NCBI GenBank assembly: GCA_039986595.1
Contig: JBDWQJ010000009.1
Span: forward strand, 62,001 to 126,000
Direction: 5' to 3'
DNA: 64,000 bases
Origin: Lentilitoribacter sp039986595
GTDB taxonomy: Bacteria; Pseudomonadota; Alphaproteobacteria; Rhizobiales; Rhizobiaceae
The notes under the pieces were generated by a model. The model searched no databases. It was not told the DNA's origin and saw only the letters and a program-made list of their open reading frames with translations. Below are positions 1 through 8,589 of the stretch, one piece after another. Positions within the stretch are counted from its first letter, which is position 1; the number at the start of each line of letters is the position of its first letter. The translations under genes and the position numbers were made by a program.

Positions 1-874
1 ACGCAAAATTCATCTGCATTGCAACTTGCCCAGATTTATAGGCATCAATATTGGCACCCATATAAGCATCAGATGCACCAGGAGGTGTGGATGTATCATA
101 GAGCTTTTTATAAAACTCAAGACCTGCAATTGCAGCATCAGAATTTACAAAACCTTCGATCTCATATGGATTTTCAGGATCTTCATATAAGAAGCCATAA
201 TTATAAAGTGCGTTCGTCACGCCCATGGTGATGCCTTCAGAACCACGCTCGGTGTAGATCGCAGCACCATAAACCGTTTTGCCATCGATCACACGACCTT
301 GGAAGAATTCACCGATTTGCTGAAGCTCTTCTAATGTTGCTGGAACACCTAAGTCGCGACCGTGCTTTTCTTTAAATTCGGCTTGAATTTCCGGACGATC
401 AAACCAATCTTTACGATATGTCCAACCAACTACATCTGCATAAGCTGGCAGTGCATAATAGTTTGGTGTATTTTTTGGCCATTCAGCATAACCGGTTACT
501 GTTGCTGGCAAGAAGTCATCCATTGAGATGCCTTCTTTATCGAAGAAATCGTTCAATTTCACATATTGACCATTTTCCGCAGCACCACCGATCCACTGGC
601 TATCACCAATAAGCAGATCGCAAAGTTTACCGCCTGAGTTTAGCTCATTAAGCATGCGGTCGGCAAAGTTTGGCCACGGCACAAACTCAAAACTCATGCT
701 ATGACCTGATTGCGCTTCGAACTCTTTACTAAGTTCGACGAGCGCATTTGCTGGATCCCAAGCGGCCCAACATAATGTCAAATCTGCAGATTGTGCGGCT
801 GAGACGCCGCCAAACATGGATGCTGAGGCAAGTAGGCCTGTCGCAGCGACTGAATTCAAAAACTTAGATTTCAT
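1..874 (-). CDS. Sugar ABC transporter substrate-binding protein, family 1 (3' end outside window)
   Basis: The first 291 residues are present and the reading frame runs open off the left edge. It starts at ATG 872-874 behind an AGGAGG-like ribosome site. A Sec signal peptide (MKSKF..., hydrophobic stretch, Ala-rich cleavage region near residue 27) precedes a mature part with features of family 1 extracellular solute-binding proteins: an early 'LTLCWAAWDPA' segment, 'LCDLLIGDSQW' and 'YALPAYADVVGWTYRKDWF'. These proteins capture a sugar or polyol in the periplasm for an ABC importer; the permease and ATPase genes would lie beyond the left edge. It diverges from a LacI-type regulator with paired operator-like palindromes between them, so substrate-responsive control is likely. 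The sugar cannot be told from the sequence. Confidence 0.85.
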   Translation of the reverse strand, partial: MKSKFLNSVAATGLLASASMFGGVSAAQSADLTLCWAAWDPANALVELSKEFEAQSGHSMSFEFVPWPNFADRMLNELNSGGKLCDLLIGDSQWIGGAAENGQYVKLNDFFDKEGISMDDFLPATVTGYAEWPKNTPNYYALPAYADVVGWTYRKDWFDRPEIQAEFKEKHGRDLGVPATLEELQQIGEFFQGRVIDGKTVYGAAIYTERGSEGITMGVTNALYNYGFLYEDPENPYEIEGFVNSDAAIAGLEFYKKLYDTSTPPGASDAYMGANIDAYKSGQVAMQMNFA

Positions 875-1032
875 TTTTTATCCTCCCTTATGCTCTGAGA
901 TGACGCAGGGCACATGTGGTTTAAAGTCCAATGGCAAAAAGGCCTCCACCCTTTTGCTTTCGGTTCAATTTTCAACTTGAATAATTCTCGCCAAGACGGA
1001 CGCATTGTTTGATCAAGTTGCTAGAGATATAA

Positions 1033-1080
1033 TTGAGGTTCGTACCTCAATGCAAGTAAAAAATGATGTACGTACCTCAT
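1033..1080. promoter_or_regulatory. Tandem palindromic operator-like sites for the LacI-type regulator
   Basis: Two related 18-bp palindromes occur at 1033-1050 (TTGAGGTTCGTACCTCAA) and 1063-1080 (ATGATGTACGTACCTCAT). Both fit a GAGGT-N4-ACCTC core. The first has perfect 7-bp arms and the second one arm mismatch. Their centres are 30 bp apart, close to three helical turns, which would put both sites on the same DNA face. They lie between the divergent binding-protein gene and the regulator gene. Operator function is inferred from position and symmetry. Confidence 0.65.
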
Positions 1081-1148
1081 TTTTCTTGATTTTTGTGGAA
1101 AATTGTAGGAGAAAGCCTTACAAAACAAGGATTAAAGAAGGTATTTTT

Positions 1149-2174
1149 TTGATTGTCCCAACGACAAAAGACTTAGCTGAAGCTGCTGGAGTGAGCCTAG
1201 CAACGGTTGATCGCGTCTTAAATGACCGACCAAATGTCAGCCAAAAGACTCGCGACAAAGTTCAATCCGCTATCGAGCAAATAGGTTTTGTACGCAATTT
1301 GGCGGCTGTCAATCTTCTTAGAAACAAGCCTTATAAGTTCCGCTTTTTTCTCCCGAAACGAGGCGATTTATACTTAGATGGGCTTATCCAACAGGTTGAA
1401 CATGCCAATAAGACACTTCGATCTGATATGACTTTTGTAGATGTTATGCAATTGGATATGAGCGACCCTCACCTTGTTGCGAATTATATTAGCTCAATTG
1501 AACCCTCCGAACTTGATGGCTTGGCGATTATGGCGCCAGAATCGCCACCCGTTCGTGATGCGATCTCAAGGTTGAATGAAAAAGGTGTTCATATCGTTCA
1601 GTTTCTGTCCGCTCAGGAAAATCTTGAACAGTTAGATTTTGTAGGCGTGAATAACTACGCCGCCGGAGCAACCGCGGCAAAGATCGTTGGTAAGTTTAGC
1701 GGCTCAAGAACAGGCTCTATCATGGTCATATCTGAAACGATGCTTTCATCCGATAGTATTGAACGGCGTCATGGTTTTGATGCTGTGATAAATGATCGCT
1801 TTGAAAATTTGCGCCCTCTCCCGTCATTAGAAACCTACGGGGAAGTGTCGCGTGCCAAACGCATAATCAGCAATCAGCTTGAACATTGTGATGATATCGT
1901 TGGTGTTTATATTATGAGTTCCGAAGCGCGTATTCCAATTGAAGTGATGTGCGAAAAACTCAATCTAAGTGACATCACAGTTGTCGTGCATGAGCGTACG
2001 CCTTTTAGTGAGACAGCTTTAAAAAACGATCAGATTGATGCAATCATTGCGCAAAACCCTGGGCATGCCGTGCGAAGTGCGCTTCGAATATTACGGGCGC
2101 GCAGCGAAGCACGCGAACCCAATTCCGCACAAGAGAGTATTCGGATAGAAATCCTGCTTGATGAAAATCTTTGA
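1149..2174 (+). CDS. LacI family transcriptional regulator
   Basis: A 341-residue protein. The N-terminal helix-turn-helix (about residues 5-50, 'TTKDLAEAAGVSLATVDRVLN') is typical of LacI-family headpieces. A periplasmic-binding-protein-like effector domain follows ('DGLAIMAPES', 'VGVNNYAAGATAAK'). I chose TTG 1149 because AAGAAGG sits seven bases upstream and the protein then begins right at the headpiece. The frame is open back to 1005, but that would add 48 unlikely residues read through the operator sites. It diverges from a sugar-binding protein gene and probably represses that transporter operon and itself through the palindromes at 1033-1080. The effector is unknown. Confidence 0.85.
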   Translation: MIVPTTKDLAEAAGVSLATVDRVLNDRPNVSQKTRDKVQSAIEQIGFVRNLAAVNLLRNKPYKFRFFLPKRGDLYLDGLIQQVEHANKTLRSDMTFVDVMQLDMSDPHLVANYISSIEPSELDGLAIMAPESPPVRDAISRLNEKGVHIVQFLSAQENLEQLDFVGVNNYAAGATAAKIVGKFSGSRTGSIMVISETMLSSDSIERRHGFDAVINDRFENLRPLPSLETYGEVSRAKRIISNQLEHCDDIVGVYIMSSEARIPIEVMCEKLNLSDITVVVHERTPFSETALKNDQIDAIIAQNPGHAVRSALRILRARSEAREPNSAQESIRIEILLDENL

Positions 2175-2205
2175 GCTAACAGCATTTGAGACGCTGATCT
2201 AAAAG

Positions 2206-3003
2206 CTACTTGCCTTTCCAAACAGGATCACGCTTCTCAGTAAACGCGATTGCTCCTTCTTTATTGTCTTCCGAACCATAGAGAACATCAACGGTTTTCA
2301 GCTGACGTTGGGTGATCCTATTCATCGCATCTTGGAATTTAGAATCCTCAGCATCGCGGATAATCTCTTTGATACAGGCGTAAACAAGGGGTGGCCCTGA
2401 GGCGAGTGTTCGAGCGAGTTTCCAAGCCTCAGCGTTTAATTGATCCCGCTCATAAACATGATTGACGATCCCCCATTGATTGGCTTCCTTGGCATCAAAC
2501 CAGCGTCCGGTGAGCAATAATTCCATGGCGATATGATAGGGAATTCGTTTTGGTAGCTTCACAGAAGCCGCATCAGCGACTGTCCCTGAACGTATTTCTG
2601 GCAAAGCGAATGTCGCATCATCTGATGCTAAAATCATGTCGGCTGATAATGCGTATTCAAATCCACCGCCGCAGCAAATACCATGAATGGCCGCGATAAC
2701 AGGTTTGTTTAAACCTCTAAGTTCTTGGAGCCCAGCAAATCCGCCAACGCCATAGTCTCCATCAACTTCATCGCCTGCTGCTGCAGCTTTTAAATCCCAC
2801 CCAGGACAAAAGAACTTCTCATGCGCAGAGCTGATAATCGCCACACGCAATTCAGGATCATCGCGAAATTTTGCAAAGATACCCCCCATGATGCGGCTCG
2901 TTGCCAAATCGATCGCATTGGCTTTGGGCCTATCTAGGACGACCTCGATAATGGCACCTTCAACGATACATTTGATGGGACCTGTGGTTGGATATGCGCT
3001 CAT
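2206..3003 (-). CDS. caiD: Crotonase-family enoyl-CoA hydratase, carnitinyl-CoA dehydratase-like
   Basis: A 265-residue crotonase. The oxyanion-hole region and the glutamate segments 'GGGFEYALSADM' and 'FALPEIRSGTVAD' match the pattern of carnitinyl-CoA dehydratase CaiD, including both acidic positions. The likely reaction is reversible hydration of crotonobetainyl-CoA to L-carnitinyl-CoA. It is the last gene of a minus-strand unit. Its ATG overlaps the stop of the acyl-CoA ligase by four bases, suggesting translational coupling. Next to carnitine dehydrogenase and BKACE it fits a gamma-butyrobetaine/crotonobetaine to carnitine step. Crotonases vary in substrate, so the exact substrate is inferred from context. 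It converges with the LacI regulator gene 31 bases away. Confidence 0.75.
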   Translation of the reverse strand: MSAYPTTGPIKCIVEGAIIEVVLDRPKANAIDLATSRIMGGIFAKFRDDPELRVAIISSAHEKFFCPGWDLKAAAAGDEVDGDYGVGGFAGLQELRGLNKPVIAAIHGICCGGGFEYALSADMILASDDATFALPEIRSGTVADAASVKLPKRIPYHIAMELLLTGRWFDAKEANQWGIVNHVYERDQLNAEAWKLARTLASGPPLVYACIKEIIRDAEDSKFQDAMNRITQRQLKTVDVLYGSEDNKEGAIAFTEKRDPVWKGK

Positions 3004-5015
3004 TTTGACCTCACAATTAAAGCATCAACGGCAATAGCTGATTTTTCAGAAACCATCAACGGATTGATTTCCAATTCTTTGATTAGATTAGCATTTTCAA
3101 TAATATAGGACTGCAACTTATCGATCACCAACAATACTTCATCTATGTTTTTTTCTGATTTGCCGCGATATCCCATTAAAAGCTTGTGTATTTTTGTCGC
3201 GGAAAGAGCTCGCAAAATTTCATTGCGATTTGCCGGCACGAGCAGCGATACCTGATCGGCTAATAACTCAGTTAGCATGCCGCCTGCGCCAATGGTGAGA
3301 ACATAGCCATGCGCTTCATCTAAAACGATACCTATAAGCAGCTCAACCACATCTCCACCGATCATCTCTTCAACAATGAAGCTAGATGCGGGCATATTGC
3401 TTGCAGCGTTTAAGATGTCGTCTTTTGAAGATAAATTCAGCGCAACGAGACCTGCTTCGGTCTTATGTGCTTGGCCCTCGCCCTTTAAAACCAGAGGAAA
3501 TTGCAGCTGATCTAAGCTTTTCTCAACGTCTTCGATGTTTGATGCATGAACAGACTTTGGCACAGATATGCCAACGCGTTCGATCTCTAATTTTGCATTA
3601 TATTCGCTGATGGTTTTCAAGTCACTCGGCGCTTCACCCAAAAGCACAGGCACACTATCAGGTGCGCGCCATTGCTGCGTTTTGGCCAATGCCGACATCG
3701 CATCATCCGCGCTGAAAAACGGGATAATTCCGTTTATAATAGCAGTTTCGGCCATAAACTCCGGCAAATTTTCTGGCATCGTTGAAATGAGCGCAAATTT
3801 CGAAAGACTTGTTTGATTTGCCTGTAATAGCGCATCAAACGCCAAGTCATGCCCCGTTGGTTCACAACGATCACTGCGCGGAAAATCTAAGATCAGACAA
3901 TTAAGATCAGCATCGCCATTTGCCATTTCCTCAAAAACGGAGCTCATCGCTTCAACATCACGCCAAATTTGCGTGTGATAATCCAATGGATTTTCAATTG
4001 TAACTAAGTCACTCAAGTAATTGGATAAATTGCTTTTCTGAATCTCAGTTAAAGGACTAAGCTCAATACTGTATTTGTCGACAACATCGCTGATTAAGAC
4101 CGCTTCACCACCTGAACAACTGGAAGAGGTTATAGATTTAAAGTTTTTGCATCCAAATAAATGACCAATTGTAAGCAACGACAAAAATTCTGTCAGCCCA
4201 TCTGCTCGTGCAACGCCGCAACGCTTCAGCAAAGCATCCGCCCCCGCATCTGATCCAGCTAGCGAAGCGGTGTGCGACATGGTCGCATTTTGTGCAGCGT
4301 CTGAAACACCGACTTTTAATACAACAACAGGCTTTCCAAGCATATATGCGCGCTGAGCAAGCTTTTGAAAATTATGAACATCTCCAAAACCTTCGATGTG
4401 AATACCCAATGCTGTGACGCGATCGTCTTCTAAAAGATGAATACCAATATCAGCAAAGCCACTCTTAATTTGATTGCCGCATGCGATCATATGAGAGATA
4501 GGAAGCCCTCGTTTTTGCATGCCCAGATTAATCAGCATATTTGATGATTGCCCAAGGATTGCAACACCTGTTTCAGCGCGTTTTAAACCATGTTCATCTG
4601 GCCAAAGCGCAACGCCATCAAGCATGTTTAAATATCCGTAGCAATTGGGACCAAGTATGGTCATATCACCGGCTGCTTCTAGTAGCTCGTCATTGATTTT
4701 TTGCCCATCAGATGTTTCTGCAAACCCGCTGGCAAAGCATACAGCTCCTTTTGCACCAATTGCATTGAGTTCGCGAAGTGCTGTAATTGTGGCATTGCGA
4801 TTAACCCCGATAAAACTCACATCCGGCGCGAACGGTAAATCGGCAATTGTTTTATAAGGCGTGAGCCCGGCAAACTCAGATTTTTTCGGATGCACTGACC
4901 ATAATTCGCCAGAAAAATTAAGCTTTCGGCATTGGTTGACGACATGTTCGTTCCATTCACCGCCGCCAATAATAGCAATGTTTTTTGGCTGAAATATCTG
5001 ATCAAACTGATGCAT
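3000..5015 (-). CDS. Acyl-CoA synthetase (ADP-forming), acetate--CoA ligase family
   Basis: A 671-residue fused alpha-beta NDP-forming ligase. The CoA-binding Rossmann domain comes first (residues about 5-130, 'IAIIGGGEWNE'). A succinyl-CoA-ligase-like domain follows with the expected phospho-histidine at H248 ('SHTASLAGSDAG'), and an ATP-grasp domain ends the chain (about 450-670, 'FPLVLKGEGQAHKTEAG', 'LEINPLMV'). The family makes an acyl-CoA from acid, CoA and ATP, releasing ADP and phosphate. In this operon it probably activates gamma-butyrobetaine, crotonobetaine or carnitine, the job done in enterobacteria by the AMP-forming ligase CaiC. That use is inferred from neighbours only. It lies one base after the acyl-CoA dehydrogenase and overlaps the crotonase start. 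Confidence 0.82.
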   Translation of the reverse strand: MHQFDQIFQPKNIAIIGGGEWNEHVVNQCRKLNFSGELWSVHPKKSEFAGLTPYKTIADLPFAPDVSFIGVNRNATITALRELNAIGAKGAVCFASGFAETSDGQKINDELLEAAGDMTILGPNCYGYLNMLDGVALWPDEHGLKRAETGVAILGQSSNMLINLGMQKRGLPISHMIACGNQIKSGFADIGIHLLEDDRVTALGIHIEGFGDVHNFQKLAQRAYMLGKPVVVLKVGVSDAAQNATMSHTASLAGSDAGADALLKRCGVARADGLTEFLSLLTIGHLFGCKNFKSITSSSCSGGEAVLISDVVDKYSIELSPLTEIQKSNLSNYLSDLVTIENPLDYHTQIWRDVEAMSSVFEEMANGDADLNCLILDFPRSDRCEPTGHDLAFDALLQANQTSLSKFALISTMPENLPEFMAETAIINGIIPFFSADDAMSALAKTQQWRAPDSVPVLLGEAPSDLKTISEYNAKLEIERVGISVPKSVHASNIEDVEKSLDQLQFPLVLKGEGQAHKTEAGLVALNLSSKDDILNAASNMPASSFIVEEMIGGDVVELLIGIVLDEAHGYVLTIGAGGMLTELLADQVSLLVPANRNEILRALSATKIHKLLMGYRGKSEKNIDEVLLVIDKLQSYIIENANLIKELEINPLMVSEKSAIAVDALIVRSK

Positions 5016-5016
5016 C

Positions 5017-6180
5017 TTATGATCCCAATGGCCGTAACAGCTCGCGCCCTATTATGTGACGCTGGATTTCAGATGTGCCATCCCAAATGCGCTCTACTCT
5101 TGCATCACGCCAGAACCGTTCAATGGGGAAATCATCCATTAATCCCATACCGCCAAAGACCTGCAAGGATGCGTCTGTTACCCGGTGCAACATTTCAGAT
5201 GCATAGAGTTTTGCGCTTGCAATCTCACGATTGCTTGGCAACCCTTCGTCCAAACGCCAAGCAGCTGAAAGCGTGAGCCAATCCGCAGCATCGATCTCGG
5301 TGATCATATCCGCGATCTGAAAACTTACCCCCTGGAAACGGCCAATAGGCTGTCCAAACTGTTTGCGGTCTGCGGCATAATCAAGCGCTAAATCAAAACA
5401 CCTGCGAGCGCGTCCCACGCACATTGCCGCAACCGTGATACGGGTGGCATAAAGCCATTCATTCATGATCGCAAAGCCACCATCAACTTCACCCAAAACC
5501 TGTTCTTGCGGCAAACGGCAATCATCGAATTCCAAGATCATATTTTTATATCCGCGATGAGACACAGATTTATATCCCTCACGAATGGTAAAACCTTCCG
5601 TACCGCGATCAACGAGGAAGGTCGTGATGCGTTTTTTAGGTCCTTGCGGTGTATCGTCTTCACCCGTTGCGATAAACACAATGATGAAATCGGCATGTTC
5701 TGCACCTGAGATAAAGTGTTTGGTCCCGTTTACCACCCAGTCAGTTCCATCACGTTTTGCTGAGCATTTCATTCCGCGCACATCCGAACCCGCGTCTGGT
5801 TCTGTCATGGCAAGCGCATCCATTTTCTCGCCGCGCACTGCAGGCATGAGATATCGCTCGATCTGATCATCTTTGCATGCCATTAAGATATTTTGTGGCC
5901 GACCAAAGAAATGCGTGAGGGCCATGGAACCGCGGCCCAATTCACGTTCAACAAGCGCAAAATCTACATGTGATAAACCCGCGCCGCAGACACTTTCTGG
6001 AAAGTTGGCAGCATAAAACCCTAGATCGATGCATTTTTGCTTGATCTCATTGGCAATCTCGTCTGGCACTTCACCGGTACGCTCCACCAAGTCTTCATGT
6101 GGGTAGATTTCCTGCTCCACAAAGTCGCGAACAGTGGAGACAATCATGTCTTGGGTTTGAGATAATCCAAAATCCATCAT
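5017..6180 (-). CDS. Acyl-CoA dehydrogenase, candidate gamma-butyrobetainyl-CoA dehydrogenase
   Basis: A 387-residue FAD-dependent acyl-CoA dehydrogenase of full family length. Visible marks are 'ALAMTEPDAGSDVRGM' (FAD and substrate binding), 'RKQFGQPIGRFQGVSFQIADM', 'YASEMLHRVTDASLQVFGGMG' and the C-terminal 'ERIWDGTSEIQRHIIGREL'. It would oxidise an acyl-CoA to the 2,3-enoyl-CoA and pass electrons to ETF. In this cluster the natural substrate would be gamma-butyrobetainyl-CoA, giving crotonobetainyl-CoA for the neighbouring crotonase. That assignment is inferred from context. It directly abuts the carnitine dehydrogenase gene and is one base from the ligase gene. Confidence 0.85.
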   Translation of the reverse strand: MMDFGLSQTQDMIVSTVRDFVEQEIYPHEDLVERTGEVPDEIANEIKQKCIDLGFYAANFPESVCGAGLSHVDFALVERELGRGSMALTHFFGRPQNILMACKDDQIERYLMPAVRGEKMDALAMTEPDAGSDVRGMKCSAKRDGTDWVVNGTKHFISGAEHADFIIVFIATGEDDTPQGPKKRITTFLVDRGTEGFTIREGYKSVSHRGYKNMILEFDDCRLPQEQVLGEVDGGFAIMNEWLYATRITVAAMCVGRARRCFDLALDYAADRKQFGQPIGRFQGVSFQIADMITEIDAADWLTLSAAWRLDEGLPSNREIASAKLYASEMLHRVTDASLQVFGGMGLMDDFPIERFWRDARVERIWDGTSEIQRHIIGRELLRPLGS

Positions 6181-7608
6181 TTAAGCCTTTCCACTTTCAT
6201 CTGACGATGAATGCGCTGCTTTTAGCTTCGCCAAGTTTTCAAGAATGTGATCTTTAGGCGCACATGATTTGCGCGTGTTAAGATCAACATGAAGAAGGAA
6301 TTGCGTGCAGGTAGCGAGCGCCTCACCATCAGCTGCCATCATTTCATGCAATAATTTTAGCTTCTTGCCTTCAGCTAACAGAACGCTTGTATGGACATAG
6401 ATTTCATCGCCCGCGTGGCACTCCTGCAAAAACTTGGTGTTGGTTTCAGCGGTGAAATAACTCAGGCCAGACTTGATGTAATCCTCATCCGCACCAATAA
6501 GTGCAATGACATGATCAGCTGCATCTGAGAACACTTGACCATAACGCCCCTCATTCATATGGCCGTTATAGTCCGTCCAATCTACGGGCACGAAGCGATG
6601 TACACTTACCAAAGGTTCTGGCGCATCAATATTGCCAGTTGATTTGAGCTTCTTATCCGCAGAGTTTAACAATGCGCCTGCGCCCCAATTTTGGGTTTTA
6701 AGCGCGCGCATCATTGATACAAGATTATCATCACGAATTTGTTCGAGTTCTCTGATTGAATACTCACCTGATTGCGCATCAGATTGGTCAGCAATTTTTC
6801 TAACCAGTTCATCGGTTAGTTCCGGCACATCCATTAATTTGGTCCATGGCCATTTCAAACAAGGGCCAAACTGTTCAATGAAATACGCCATTCCTTCCTC
6901 GCCACCGGCAATACGATAAGTTTCAAACAGCCCCATTTGCGCCCAGCGCAAACCAAAGCCAAACCGGATAATGTCATCGATTTCTTTCGTTGTGGCGATA
7001 TCATCTTTTACCAGCCACAAAGCTTCCCGCCATACAGCTTCAAGCAAACGATCAGCCACATGCGCATCTATTTCTTTTTGCACGATGATTGGCTTCATGA
7101 GGATTTGGCTAAGAATATCGCTAGCGCGCTTGCAGATCTCGGCATCGCCGACAAGTTCGACCACCGGAACAAGGTAAACTGGATTAAACGGATGGGCGAC
7201 AAAGATCGAAGCTTTATCATCGCTCTCGCTATTAAGTTCTGAAGGCTTAAATCCTGATGTTGAAGATCCGATCAAAGCAATAGGTAAACAATGTGCTTGT
7301 ATGTCTTTGAAAATCGCATGCTTGATATCTAATCGCTCCGGCACGCTTTCTTGGATCCATAGGGCATCTGAGACCGCCTCTTTGACAGATGAGACAAATG
7401 TAAGCTGCCCTTCGCTCGGCAATTTCATATCATATAGTGCGGGCAAAGAACGCCTTGCATTATCTAAAACTTCGCCTACTTTTCTGGGTGCATCCGGATC
7501 TGGGTCAAATAATTTGACATCCCAACCGGCCAGCAAAAACCGTGCAGCCCAGCCGCCACCTATAACGCCGCCACCGATGATCGCAGCTATTTGTGATGCT
7601 TCACTCAT
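6181..7608 (-). CDS. lcdH: L-carnitine dehydrogenase fused to a betainyl-CoA thioesterase-like domain
   Basis: A 475-residue two-domain protein. Residues about 5-320 form a 3-hydroxyacyl-CoA-dehydrogenase-type NAD enzyme with a glycine-rich dinucleotide site (GGGVIGGGW, residues 12-20) and the 'VAHPFNPVYLVPVVELV' segment found in carnitine dehydrogenases. Residues about 332-460 are a hotdog thioesterase with the D-x-N-x-H-M signature at D346-M351. In Pseudomonas these are two proteins, CdhA and CdhB; fused versions are known in alphaproteobacteria. The expected reactions are oxidation of L-carnitine to 3-dehydrocarnitine and release of glycine betaine from betainyl-CoA. The start overlaps the BKACE stop by four bases. 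Confidence 0.87.
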   Translation of the reverse strand: MSEASQIAAIIGGGVIGGGWAARFLLAGWDVKLFDPDPDAPRKVGEVLDNARRSLPALYDMKLPSEGQLTFVSSVKEAVSDALWIQESVPERLDIKHAIFKDIQAHCLPIALIGSSTSGFKPSELNSESDDKASIFVAHPFNPVYLVPVVELVGDAEICKRASDILSQILMKPIIVQKEIDAHVADRLLEAVWREALWLVKDDIATTKEIDDIIRFGFGLRWAQMGLFETYRIAGGEEGMAYFIEQFGPCLKWPWTKLMDVPELTDELVRKIADQSDAQSGEYSIRELEQIRDDNLVSMMRALKTQNWGAGALLNSADKKLKSTGNIDAPEPLVSVHRFVPVDWTDYNGHMNEGRYGQVFSDAADHVIALIGADEDYIKSGLSYFTAETNTKFLQECHAGDEIYVHTSVLLAEGKKLKLLHEMMAADGEALATCTQFLLHVDLNTRKSCAPKDHILENLAKLKAAHSSSDESGKA

Positions 7609-8516
7609 GATCGTGGCGCCTGTTTAGTTAGATTAAGTTTTTCGCGCACTGCCTGAGGCCCCATAATGTTTGATCCCATAGCTTGGATGATTGTCACAGC
7701 GCGATCCACAAGCGCTTCATTGGTCGCAAGTTCACCCTTTGCGAGCCAAAGATTATCTTCCAAGCCAACTCGGACATTACCACCAGCGAGCACAGACGCC
7801 GCCACAAAAGGCATTTCATTGCGGCCGATGGAAAATGCGGACCAGTTCCAATCTTGTGGCACATTATTGACCATGGCCATAAAGGTATTCAGATCATCAG
7901 GCGCACCCCATGGAATTCCCATGCAAAGTTGGACAAGCGCGGGAGATGAAAGCGTACCCTCCTCTACGAGTTGTTTCGCAAGCCATAAATGCCCTGTGTC
8001 AAACGCTTCAATCTCGGGCTTTACATTTAGCTCTTCCATCATGGCACCCATGGCGCGCAACATTCCGGGCGTATTGGTCATGACATAATCGGCTTCAGCA
8101 AAGTTCATCGTTCCGCAATCGAGCGTGCAAATCTCCGGCAGGCAATCCGCCACATGACGCACACGCTCTTCTGCACTCGCCATATCAGTGCCATCAGTCA
8201 GCGGAAGCGGCGCTTTGGGAGACCCAAAGACCAAATCACCACCCATGCCCGCTGTGAGATTTAAGATCACGTCCACATCAGCATCGCGAATACGTTCGGT
8301 CACTTCGCGATAGAGCTTACCATCACGGGATGGTGCACCTGTTTGTGGGTCTCGCACATGGCAATGAACAATCGCGGCCCCTGCTTTGGCAGCTAAAATA
8401 GCGGAGTTAGCGATTTGCTCAGGGCTTCTGGGCACATGCGGGCTACGATCTTGCGTAGCGCCAGATCCGGTGACTGCACAGGTGATAAATACGTCTTTGT
8501 TCGTTTGAAGCGGCAT
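7605..8516 (-). CDS. cdhC: BKACE family 3-dehydrocarnitine cleavage enzyme
   Basis: A 303-residue beta-keto acid cleavage enzyme (DUF849). The zinc-binding H-x-H is at H51/H53 ('IVHCHVRDP'), with 'LNLTAGMGGDL' and 'LCMGIPWGAPDD' typical of the family. Beside carnitine dehydrogenase the expected reaction is 3-dehydrocarnitine plus acetyl-CoA to acetoacetate plus betainyl-CoA, as for Pseudomonas CdhC. I chose ATG 8514-8516 because GGAGG lies five bases upstream. The frame is open back to 8609, but that would run through the divergent regulator's start. It is the first gene of the five-gene unit, reading away from the GlxA-type regulator across a 73-base gap. Confidence 0.87.
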   Translation of the reverse strand: MPLQTNKDVFITCAVTGSGATQDRSPHVPRSPEQIANSAILAAKAGAAIVHCHVRDPQTGAPSRDGKLYREVTERIRDADVDVILNLTAGMGGDLVFGSPKAPLPLTDGTDMASAEERVRHVADCLPEICTLDCGTMNFAEADYVMTNTPGMLRAMGAMMEELNVKPEIEAFDTGHLWLAKQLVEEGTLSSPALVQLCMGIPWGAPDDLNTFMAMVNNVPQDWNWSAFSIGRNEMPFVAASVLAGGNVRVGLEDNLWLAKGELATNEALVDRAVTIIQAMGSNIMGPQAVREKLNLTKQAPRS

Positions 8517-8589
8517 CGCATCCTCCAATTTCTCTATTGGTAGGTTGTCAAAACTTGCAAAATCTTTATGTGCTGTAGTAGACAAAATC

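Noticed and set aside
1005..1148. N-terminal extension of the LacI-type regulator
   Set aside because: It would be translated through the operator palindromes, shows no conserved sequence, and a good ribosome site sits before TTG 1149.
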